Assembly: GCF_021596505.1 (NCBI RefSeq)
Contig: NZ_PJIZ01000052.1
Coordinates: forward strand, 1-33,713
Direction: 5' to 3'
DNA length: 33,713 nucleotides
Origin: Nostoc sp. CMAA1605
GTDB taxonomy: Bacteria; Cyanobacteriota; Cyanobacteriia; Cyanobacteriales; Nostocaceae
A program made the position numbers and the translations under genes. The notes under the pieces are model-generated. The model searched no databases, had not been told where the DNA came from, and saw only the letters and a list, made by a program, of their open reading frames with translations. Of the stretch, positions 1-9,009 are shown one piece after another (within the stretch, counting starts at the first letter, position 1; every line of letters starts with the position of its first letter).

Positions 1-2402
1 AAAGGGCAGAATTAGAAGCGGAATTAACCAATTACAACAAGTCCAAGCATTTGAAAATATTAAATTACAAGTTTGCAAGTTGTTCAACATCAACGTACCA
101 ATTGGGAACAACAGCTAAATTTTGTCAAACAACAATATCAGAATTTAACTCAAGATTGCGATCGCCTACAACAAGAGCAGTCAGCTATTAATTATCAAAT
201 TGCCCAGTTAGCAGCTTTAATTAATCAAGAAACAGAGATTAAAAACGGCTACACTCACTATCAAAATTTGCAATCTCAAGAAGAAGCCTTCGCCATTAAA
301 TTTGACGAACACACTCGTGCTACTGCACTGCGTCAACAGCAACAGCAACAACTCACCAAACAAATTCACGAACTAGAAAGACAATTACAACAAGTCCAAG
401 GACAATTAGCAGCTTTACAACAGCAAGAACAAGAAATTCAGCAAACCTTAGCTAAATCAGGGGAAATTGAAGCAGCCTTAGCCCAACTCGCCGCCGCCCG
501 TCGTCATTTAACCCATCTTGATGAACTGCAAATGCAAGTCGCACCGTTATTACAGCAGCGACACAATTTGCAAAGTCATTTAGATAAGGTTCATGCTGGG
601 TTAGTAGCACGTTTAGAACAGTTACAAGTCACAGAAAACCAACTGCAAAAAGCATCTCAACGCCAACCCCAACTGCAACAAGCAGTTATGGAAGTGGCGA
701 TGCAAATTGAGCAAATGGAGAAAGACAGGGTTTATCTGCAACGAGTCCAAGAAAAAGGGCAAGAAAGAAGGCATTTTATTGAACGTCTACAGGCGCAGCA
801 TCGAGAATATGAGAGATTATTGGGAGAATTAGAACAGAAATTGCAAATGCTGCGTACTCCTGATGCAATTTGCCCGTTATGCGAACGTCCTTTAGATGAA
901 CATCATTGGAATCGTGTGGTTGATAAAACCAAAGGTGAGTACAAAGAAACAGAGGGGCAATTGTGGGTATTTCGGGAACAAATGGCGGTTTCTGATAGAG
1001 AAATTCAACTTTTGCGGCAGGAATACAAAGAAATATTCCAGAAATTAAACGCTTACGATAGTTTACGGGAGCAGAGAGGACAATTAGCCGCCAGTTACAA
1101 TCAACTAGTGATGCAGAACAGCATTTACAACAACTCGCTGCCGAAAAACAACACCTGGAGCGATCGCTGCAAGCTGGTGATTACGCACCCACACAGCAAG
1201 CCGAACTCAGACAACTCGAACAATATCTGCAACAACTAAATTATAATGAGCAAGACCATGCTCTAGCTCGCAGTGAGGTAGAAAGATGGCGGTGGGCAGA
1301 AATCAGCAAGGACAAATCAAAGACGCTACCAAACGCCAAGCCCAACTCGCCGCCCGTAAACCAGAATTACAAGCGCAAATTGCCGAATTACAAAGCAGAA
1401 TTGAGCGAGAACAGGTAGATTCTGAATGTGCCAAACAAATCGCGGCAATGGAGCAAAAAATTAGGGAAATTGGCTATAGTTCCGAACAACATAACCAAGT
1501 TCGCACCAACCTACGTCAAGCCCAAGCTTGGCAGTTACGCTATCAACAGCTACTATCAGCCCAGCAACAATACCCCAACTCCAGGCCAGATTACAAGATT
1601 TAGAAGCATCCAGAAACGCCAGATTGCAAGAAAGACAACAACTCGTCACCCAAATCACCGAAATAGAGGAACAGTTAGCCGCATCAACCAATCCCATTGC
1701 AGAGATTCAAGCCCTAGAGCAGCAAATAGCCACCCGCAGAAGACAACTAGATGAATGTATCACCCAGTTGGGGCGGTTAGAACAGTTAGCTTTGCAACTA
1801 GAAAATCTACAAACGCAGTACGAAGAACAACAACAACAACTGCAAACTTGTAGACAACAATATCGAGTGTATCAAGAGTTAGCCCAGGCATTTGGTAAAA
1901 ATGGCATCCAAGCCTTAATGATTGAGAACGTATTGCCCCAACTAGAAGCCGAGACAAATCAACTATTATCGCGATTGACAGGCAACCAACTGCACGTACA
2001 ATTTATTACCCAGAAATCAGGCAAAGGTAGTAAATCTACGAAGAAAACAGCCAAATTAATTGACACCTTAGATATAGTCATTGCCGATGCTAGAGGCACA
2101 CGCGCCTATGAGACGTATTCTGGGGGAGAAGCCTTTAGAATTAACTTTGCCATTCGGTTAGCCTTAGCGAAACTACTGGCACAAAGAGCCGGAGCCGCCT
2201 TACAGTTATTGATTGTAGATGAAGGTTTCGGTACACAGGATGCCGAAGGATGCGATCGCCTAATTGCTGCCATAAATGCGATCGCCAACGATTTCGCCTG
2301 TATCCTCACTGTTACCCATATGCCCACCTCAAAGAAGCCTTCCAAGCCAGAATCGAAGTCAATAAGACACAAGAAGGATCACAGGTTAGGCTTTTAACTT
2401 GA
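1..2402 (+). pseudogene. sbcC: SbcC-type exonuclease ATPase, 3' part, frameshifted
   Basis: This is the C-terminal two thirds of an SbcC/Rad50-like SMC-family ATPase, the partner of the SbcD nuclease in processing DNA ends and hairpins. The start and Walker A lie off the left edge. Visible are long Gln/Glu/Leu-rich coiled coils, a zinc-hook CPLC motif near 870-885, the ABC signature SGGEAFRINFA near 2120-2150, a Walker B LLIVDEGFGTQD near 2210-2235 and an H-loop VTHM near 2315. The reading frame moves one step in the same direction at about 34, 72, 1108, 1300, 1572 and 2325. Joining those frames gives one continuous SbcC-like product ending in a TGA at 2400-2402. Every step fits a single lost base, mostly in a run (CCC to CC, AA to A, TTTT to TTT, CCCCC to CCCC). 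The identity is firm; whether the gene is really broken or the sequence is wrong is open. Confidence 0.88.
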
Positions 2403-2568
2403 TGGGGCATGGGGCATGGGGCATGGGCATAGGGCATAGGGCATCGGGCATGGGCATAGGGCATCGTAATAAGAATCTACCTTGTCTACCTTGTCCGCCT
2501 TGTCTACCTTCCAGTCCCCAGTCCCCAGTCCCCAGTCCCCAGTCCCCAGTCCCCAGTCCCCAATCCCT
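2403..2568. repeat. Composite STRR repeat, copy A
   Basis: A GGGCATG/GGGCATA heptamer tract (2403-2466), a linker containing ATCTACCTTGTCT (2475-2487), then a CCCCAGT heptamer tract (about 2512-2568). It fills the gap between the convergent sbcC and peptidoglycan-binding genes and touches both stop codons. The same three-part layout recurs at 14706-14841 and, inverted, at 24261-24373. Confidence 0.9.
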
Positions 2569-4096
2569 AATCAAAATCCTGTATCCTCGCATCAAAACCG
2601 TTAGACCGCAACATTTTAGACCTTAACTCAGCCAAAGAGCGATCGCTAAATGAGCCAGCATTGACATAACGTCCTAAGTTAGATTGTTCTGCAAAGGCAT
2701 CAGGAATAAAGCGACGGACGCGATTGAGGATGTTCTGGTTACTCATGGGTACAATCACCACATAGCGATTATTACTGGGGCGATTCGGAGGCTGGTTGTC
2801 AACATTACTTGTTGGCACTACATAATTACCTACGTTTAGTGCTTGCCAAGTTTGCCAATCAACTCTGCCTGTAGGGTTAATTTGATATGCCTGCTGAAAA
2901 CTGGCTACAGATGCCCTGGTGTATTCATCAAAGTAACCGTCTATACTGCTGTTAAAATAGCCCAACTCAGATAAACGCCGTTGTACTATTCTGACATTTT
3001 CGCCGCGATCGCCCACAAACAACACATCCCGAAGCGGCTGGTTAGAGTATCTGGCATTCCAAGCTTGACGTACTGCCTGTAAAATTTGCATATCAGCAAT
3101 ACCATCAGCATTCAGTCGATAATCTCGCTGAAACTGTAAAATTGCTTCCCTCGTCATCGCGCCTACGTTCCCATTAGGATTAGTTTTGAAATACCCTAAA
3201 TCCCGCAAACGTTGCTGTAAATCTCTAACTTGCTGCGTTGAAAGTTTTGATGTACCTGAATTTTGACTAGAAGCCAAGAGTGCGTTCCAAGTTTGGGGAT
3301 TTACTACCCCAGTCGCCGCCAGTCCAGCGCGACGCTGAAAAGCGATCACTGCATTTTTCGTAATACCTTGAAAATTCCCTGTAGGATTAGCATCGAAATA
3401 GCCTAACTGTCGCAAACGCTGTTGCAGCCTAATAACATCCTGTCCGCTACTACCTTCAGACAAAACGGGGTATCTCCCGCCTATATTACCCGCATTCCTG
3501 ATAGCTGAAGCCGTTCTCGCACCCACCACACCATCAGCTACCATACCCACAGAACGCTGAAACAGAATCACAGCTTGCTGCGTTTCTGTGCCAAAATAAC
3601 CCGTATTAGAAGCGTTAAAGTAGCCCAACCGTTTTAAATTTCTTTGTAGTTGAACAACAGCCGCACCTCTACTTCCAAATCGCAACTCTCGACTATTATT
3701 TCTAGCTTGACAGGCTCTTTGTAATGCCGTTTGCGTACCACCACCGACTATCCCATCTGGTCTTAATCTATTGGCACGCTGAAAACCAATCACAGCCCTT
3801 TGAGTCAAGGTAGCAAATTTTCCTGTCGCCGGAGCATTTAAAAAGCCTAATTGTTTTAAACACCGTTGAATCCTAACAACATTCGCCCCGCTACTACCTA
3901 CTTTTTCCAGAGCTAAAGCCTGTCCAGCTAAACTCAAAACCGCTAAACTTAACGTTACCGATAACAGCCGCATCACCGCTAAACTAGGTAACTTTTTCCA
4001 CGGTAAAAATTCCCAATTAATTTGGATAGGATTAAACTCAATATCTTCAGATTCTTCGTATACCGCACTAAGATAAGAATAACCAATGGTATCCAT
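2567..4096 (-). CDS. Secreted peptidoglycan-binding protein, five PG_binding_1 repeats plus SPOR-like domain
   Basis: A predicted exported or membrane-anchored cell-wall protein of 509 aa. A charged N-terminus of about 35 residues precedes a hydrophobic segment (about 36-62) ending in an ALA-type signal peptidase site. Five PG_binding_1 modules follow at about 65-126, 136-198, 209-270, 281-340 and 355-417, each with the GxxGxxVxxxQxxLxxLGYF...G.F...T..AV..FQ pattern. The last 70 residues (YVVIVP... to a terminal RIQDF) look like a SPOR-type glycan-binding fold. No hydrolase catalytic domain is visible, so a wall-binding or scaffolding role is inferred. I chose the ATG at 4096 because upstream residues in this frame look like non-coding sequence. 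It is convergent with sbcC and divergent from metH, and its frame is intact although both neighbours are broken. Confidence 0.85.
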   Translation of the reverse strand: MDTIGYSYLSAVYEESEDIEFNPIQINWEFLPWKKLPSLAVMRLLSVTLSLAVLSLAGQALALEKVGSSGANVVRIQRCLKQLGFLNAPATGKFATLTQRAVIGFQRANRLRPDGIVGGGTQTALQRACQARNNSRELRFGSRGAAVVQLQRNLKRLGYFNASNTGYFGTETQQAVILFQRSVGMVADGVVGARTASAIRNAGNIGGRYPVLSEGSSGQDVIRLQQRLRQLGYFDANPTGNFQGITKNAVIAFQRRAGLAATGVVNPQTWNALLASSQNSGTSKLSTQQVRDLQQRLRDLGYFKTNPNGNVGAMTREAILQFQRDYRLNADGIADMQILQAVRQAWNARYSNQPLRDVLFVGDRGENVRIVQRRLSELGYFNSSIDGYFDEYTRASVASFQQAYQINPTGRVDWQTWQALNVGNYVVPTSNVDNQPPNRPSNNRYVVIVPMSNQNILNRVRRFIPDAFAEQSNLGRYVNAGSFSDRSLAELRSKMLRSNGFDARIQDFD

Positions 4097-4391
4097 AATG
4101 TTATTGTTATTTTTAGTTGGATAAAAACTGCACAATCCAGACTTGATGAAATACAAAACTGAACTCAACGAATTCCCGATTTAAAAAGCGTTTTTAAACT
4201 AAGTATAAATAAGTAAGTAACATATCATATTTTATCCACTCAGTCAAAATACTGATATCACAACAACACCACACGCCCCTTTGTGTGGAAAAAACACTTC
4301 CTGCTAACCAAACTCCCGCAATTGTGGAAAATAATAAATTAAGTCGAGTATCGCAAGACTCACTTAACTGCATAATTTTCTCTAGGAAAAT
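4097..4391. promoter_or_regulatory. Divergent intergenic region between the PG-binding gene and metH
   Basis: AT-rich gap that should hold both promoters. It includes an inverted repeat TTTAAAAA-GC-GTTTTTAAA near 4180-4198 and a short stem GAGT/ACTC near 4343-4361. I see no convincing cobalamin or SAM riboswitch core and no clear -35/-10 pair. Confidence 0.3.
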
Positions 4392-7300
4392 ATGACCCAT
4401 CCTTTCTCCAACGCCTGCATAGTCCGATAGACCAGTCATCGTCTTTGACGGTGCAATGGGGACTAACCTGCAAACTCAAAACCTCACCGCCGAAGACTTT
4501 GGCGGCGCACAATACGAGGGGTGTAATGAATACCTAGTTCACACCAAACCGGAAGCTGTCGCCAAAGTTCACCGTGATTTTCTGGCGGTGGGTGCAGATG
4601 TCATCGAAACTGATACCTTCGGCGGTACATCAATTGTATTGGCTGAATATGACCTAGCAGACCAAACATACTATCTCAACAAAACCGCCGCCGAACTAGC
4701 AAAAAGCGTGGCTGCGGAATTTTCCACCCCAGAAAAACCCAGGTTTGTCGCGGGTTCTATCGGCCCCACCACAAAACTACCCACCTTGGGACACATTGAT
4801 TTTGACACCTTAAAAACGTCTTTTGCCGAACAGGCCGAAGCCTTGCTTGATGGTGGAGTGGATTTATTTATTGTTGAGACTTGCCAAGATGTGCTGCAAA
4901 TTAAAGCCGCATTGAACGGTATTGAAGAAGTCTTTGCTAAAAAAGGTGAACGGATACCCCTGATGGTTTCCGTCACAATGGAAAGCATGGGAACAATGTT
5001 AGTCGGTTCCGAAATCAGCGCAGTCTTGACGATTTTAGAACCCTACCCAATTGATATTCTCGGTCTTAACTGTGCCACAGGGCCAGATTTGATGAAACCA
5101 CACATCAAATATTTATCTGAACATTCGCCATTTGTGGTTTCCTGCGTTCCTAACGCCGGGTTACCAGAAAACATCGGTGGTAAAGCACACTATCGCTTAA
5201 CACCGATGGAATTACGCATGGCGTTGATGCACTTTGTTGAAGATTTGGGTGTCCAAGTGATAGGGGGTTGCTGTGGACACGTCCAGAACACATTCAACAA
5301 TTAGCTGAAATTACTCAAGAACTGAAACCAAAAGTCAGACAGCCAAGTCTGGAACCTGCGGCGGCATCAATTTATTCTACTCAGCCTACGAACAAGATAA
5401 TTCTTTCTTAATTGTGGGTGAACGTCTCAACGCCAGTGGTTCTAAAAAGTGTCGTGATTTACTCAACGCAGAAGACTGGACGGACTAGTTTCAATGGCTA
5501 GGGCGCAGGTAAAAGAAGGCGCGCATATCCTAGATGTCAACGTTGATTATGTGGGACGCGACGGCGTGCGAGATATGCACGAGTTGGTTTCCCGTATTGT
5601 TAATAATGTCACACTGCCCTTAATGCTGGACTCCACCGAATGGGAAAAAATGGAGGCAGGTTTAAAGGTAGCTGGGGGTAAATGTCTATTAAACTCCACC
5701 AACTATGAAGACGGTGAACCGCGCTTTTTGAAGGTGCTGGAATTAGCGAAGAAATACGGCCGGGCATAGTCATCGGTACAATTGACGAAGATGGCATGGC
5801 GCGGACAGCAGATAAAAAATTCCAGATTGCCCAGCGTGCTTACCGTCAAGCTGTAGAATATGGCATTGCTGCCCATGAGATATTCTTTGATACTCTAGCT
5901 TTACCTATTTCTACGGGGATTGAAGAAGACCGCGAAAACGGTAAGGCAACTATTGAGTCAATTCGCCGCATTCGCCAAGAATTACCAGGATGTCATGTAA
6001 TTTTAGGGGTGTCGAATATATCTTTCGGTTTAAGCCCAGCCGCGCGGATTGTGTTGAACTCGATGTTCTTACATGAAGCAATGGCAGCTGGTATGGATGC
6101 AGCTATTGTCAGTGCCAGCAAGATTTTACCACTGTCTAAGATAGAAGCCCATCATCAAGAAGTTTGTCGCAAATTAATCTATGATGAGCGTAAATTTGAA
6201 GGTGATGTTTGCGTTTATGATCCTCTAGGAGAATTAACGAAATTATTTGAGGGTGTCAAAGCCAAACGTAATACAGGCGTTGATGAAAACCTACCTTTAG
6301 AAGAACGTCTCAAACGCCATATCATCGACGGCGAACGTATTGGTTTAGAAGCACAGTTAAATAAAGCTTTAGAACAATATCCACCCCTAGAAATTATTAA
6401 CACCTTCCTCCTAGATGGGATGAAAGTGGTGGGTGAGTTGTTCGGTTCAGGACAAATGCAATTACCCTTCGTGTTACAGTCGGCGGAAACCATGAAAACT
6501 GCGGTGGCCTATCTTGAACCCTTCATGGAAAAATCCGAGGCGGGAAATAATGCTAAAGGAACGGTAATTATCGCCACAGTTAAAGGTGATGTTCACGACA
6601 TTGGTAAAAATCTAGTAGATATCATCTTGTCTAACAACGGTTACAAGGTGATTAACCTGGGAATTAAACAGCCAGTGGAAAACATTATCGAGGCTTACAA
6701 TCAACATAAAGCTGACTGCATAGCCATGAGTGGGTTGCTAGTGAAGTCAACCGCCTTCATGAAAGAAAACTTGGAAGTTTTTAACGAAAAGGGAATTACC
6801 GTCCCCGTAATTTTAGGTGGTGCGGCATTAACACCCAAATTCGTCAATCAAGATTGCCAAAATACCTATAAAGGCAAGGTAGTTTACGGTAAAGATGCTT
6901 TCTCAGACTTGCATTTCATGGATAAATTAATGCCAGCCAAAGCATCTAATAACTGGGATGACTTACAAGGATTCCTAGATGAAGTAGATACAGAAGAAAC
7001 AAAAATTTCTTCGGAAACGCCAGCAACTCAAAAAACCCCACTCAGCACTCAGCACTCACTACTCAGCACTGAAATAGACACCCGCCGTTCCGAAGCCGTA
7101 GCGGTAGATATAGAACGTCCCACACCACCATTCTGGGGAACGAAACTATTAGAACCTGGCGATATTCCCATTGAGGAAGTATTCTGGCATTTAGATTTAC
7201 AAGCCTTGATTGCTGGACAGTGGCAATTCCGCAAACCCAAGGAACAATCTAAGGAAGAATATCAAGCTTTCTTAGATGAGAAAGTCTACCCCATTTTGGA

Positions 7301-7922
7301 AACATGGAAACAGCGCATTATCGCTGAACATCTCTTACATCCTCAAGTAATTTACGGGTATTTTCCTTGTCAGTCTGAAGGAAATACTTTGTATATCTAC
7401 GAAAACAATCATGCACCATCAAAGGAGGTAGCTAAATTTGAGTTTCCCCGCCAGAAATCATTAAGAAGACTCTGTATTGCAGATTTCTTTGCACCCAAAG
7501 AATCAGGAATTATTGATGTCTTCCCCATGCAAGCGGTAACTGTGGGTGAAATTGCCACAGAGTACGCACAAAAATTATTTGCAGATAATCAATACACAGA
7601 TTATTTGTATTTCCACGGTTTAGCAGTGCAAGTTGCAGAAGCTTTGGCAGAATGGACACACGCTAGAATTCGCCATGAATTAGGATTTGCTGCTGAGGAA
7701 CCAGATAATATTCGCGATATGTTAGCACAACGTTATCGTGGTTCGCGGTATAGTTTTGGCTATCCAGCTTGTCCCAATATTCAAGACCAATACAAGCAAC
7801 TCGATTTGTTGCAGACTGACAGAATTAACTTATATATGGATGAAAGTGAGCAACTTTATCCAGAACAGTCTACAACAGCGATTATTACCTATCACCCAGG
7901 GGCAAAATATTTCAGTGCTTAA
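4392..7922 (+). pseudogene. metH: Cobalamin-dependent methionine synthase, frameshifted as read
   Basis: MetH transfers methyl from methyltetrahydrofolate to homocysteine through cobalamin. Joining the frames gives about 1178 aa, normal for the family. Order: homocysteine/zinc domain with the Cys ligands in GLNCATGP and GGCCG (to about 5277), folate domain (about 5400-6200), cobalamin cap and binding domain with DVHDIGKN near 6590-6610, and AdoMet reactivation domain with [14 protein letters not shown] near 7735-7775. The frame slips by one base in the same direction at about 4405, 4422, 5277, 5385, 5488 and 5768. Restoring single bases (for example TGGG for TGG, CCC for CC) recovers a normal protein from ATG 4392. 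From 5796 to the stop the frame is clean. Codons at 7040-7070 come from an ACTCAGC heptamer repeat in the linker before the reactivation domain. The gene is probably functional in the organism; a true pseudogene is the alternative. Confidence 0.9.
7040..7070 (+). repeat. ACTCAGC heptamer repeat inside metH
   Basis: About 4.4 units of ACTCAGC/ACTCACT lie in frame within metH and encode [11 protein letters not shown] in the linker between the cobalamin and AdoMet domains. The same heptamer family occurs between genes at 11641-11692, 13085-13120, 13238-13284 and 33420-33455. Confidence 0.85.
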
Positions 7923-7960
7923 TTGAGGTAATAGTCAGAGTGAATTAAGTATCAACACAG

Positions 7961-7988
7961 GGAAAGCTATTTATAGCTTTCCTTTTTT
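7961..7988 (+). terminator. Rho-independent terminator of metH
   Basis: A perfect stem GGAAAGCTAT / ATAGCTTTCC with a TT loop is followed by TTTTTTAT, 38 bases after the metH stop. It is a textbook intrinsic terminator in the metH direction. Confidence 0.9.
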
Positions 7989-8047
7989 ATTTACAGATTA
8001 TAGATGCAGTAAACATTTTATGAAACAGCATCATAACAAGAAGATTT

Positions 8048-8251
8048 TGTCAGTTCCGAAGATCAAGAGTTATCGATTTTAGAATTAGTTCTTAAAGAAA
8101 ATATAGGACACATTAAAATTAATAGATTAACATTAATCGTTCCTCTACTAGTGCGCGTTTCACTAGTCGTGCTTGGCAAGAAAGTTTAAAACAACACTGC
8201 CCTATAGGAAGTGTGGTAGCGGCTTGTAGGTTAGTTAAAAGTAGTAAATAA
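8048..8251 (+). pseudogene. Possible decayed coding fragment of unknown family
   Basis: Between the metH terminator and the DUF1524 remnant the plus strand reads like protein in two partial frames: about 45 residues starting DFVSSEDQELSILELV, then, one frame over, ARFTSRAWQESLKQHC to a stop at 8249-8251. A single-base slip near 8125 would join them. There is no start codon and I recognise no family. The rest of 7989-8297 shows nothing else I can name. Confidence 0.2.
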
Positions 8252-8297
8252 CCTAAGTTCGGGGTAGAAAATCTTTGAAACCCTTAAATACTGTCAA

Positions 8298-8792
8298 TTA
8301 ACGAGGCCAAACTTGAACGGCTATCTCACTCAAGTGCTTACCACGTTGCTGAATTTCAGATGCGTTCCATGCACTTATATACCTGAAGTATTGATTGAGG
8401 GCAAAGCTACTTTTTTCACTTAGATAAGTTAACTTTTCTGCAAATGGCTTGTTTGAAAGCTCAGGATTGTAGGCTGTTAAAGTCAAATTACCTAGAGTGT
8501 GTAACCATCTTTCATGCTGCTCATTAGCATTTGCACCAAGCATAGCCCGCCACTCATCAGTCAGAGTTTGAGGCATTATATGCTCTACTGTCAGATTATC
8601 TATTTTGACCTGTTCTTTAGATAAATTCTCAGCAAGGCTTTCAAGGATGAGCTTAACTCTATCATTACGTCTATCTGTATATAGTCTTTCTTCTATAATG
8701 CTACGTCTTAACAAATCATCATCAGGCCAGATTTGAGTCTTTTGTAGACGTAGCAAAGTTTGGCGTAAAGTAAGGTTAAAATTTTTATACAA
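8298..8792 (-). pseudogene. C-terminal remnant of a DUF262/DUF1524 (GmrSD-like) nuclease
   Basis: About 164 residues matching the C-terminal DUF1524 HNH-like domain of GmrSD-type proteins: an EHIMPQ motif with the DUF1524 His, then GNLTLT, LSNKPFAEK and a YLSEKSSFALN stretch. Family members usually run to several hundred residues with an N-terminal ParB/Srx-like DUF262 domain; none is present here. A TGA lies just upstream in frame, the apparent start is a TTG, and only about 200 bases separate it from the end of the transketolase gene. A different frame upstream (LKNADACIKILTL) may be a further scrap. GmrSD proteins are type IV restriction systems acting on modified, often glucosylated, DNA. 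This looks like the decayed tail of a lost defence gene; a short standalone protein is less likely. Confidence 0.75.
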
Positions 8793-8951
8793 GCATCAGC
8801 ATTTTTTAGTGACACATCTGTCAGTAATCTCACCATAAATCAAAACTAACAATACAATCTTAAATCTACAAAAGCAATTCTGATTTCTAGTTATCTTACT
8901 TGCGTTAATTTTCTGGAAAACTTTTACTGTAATTCGCGCCACTTTGCTTTC

Positions 8952-8981
8952 AAAAAAAAGGTGGGTATCAACTACCCACCT
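8952..8981 (-). terminator. Rho-independent terminator of tkt
   Basis: Read on the minus strand: stem AGGTGGGTA, loop GTTGA, stem TACCCACCT, then a run of eight T. It lies about 30 bases past the transketolase stop codon. Confidence 0.92.
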
Positions 8982-9009
8982 CAAAACTCAAGAGAATATT
9001 CTGTTGCGA

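Noticed and set aside
2386..2626. Open frames on both strands over 2386-2626
   Set aside because: They are translations of heptamer repeats (GTGDWGL and SPQSPVP type), not proteins.
4170..4391. Possible cobalamin riboswitch before metH
   Set aside because: The region is AT-rich with only short stems. I found no B12-box-like sequence.
4194..4439. 81-codon minus-strand frame between the PG-binding gene and metH
   Set aside because: It overlaps the metH start and promoter region and shows no family features.
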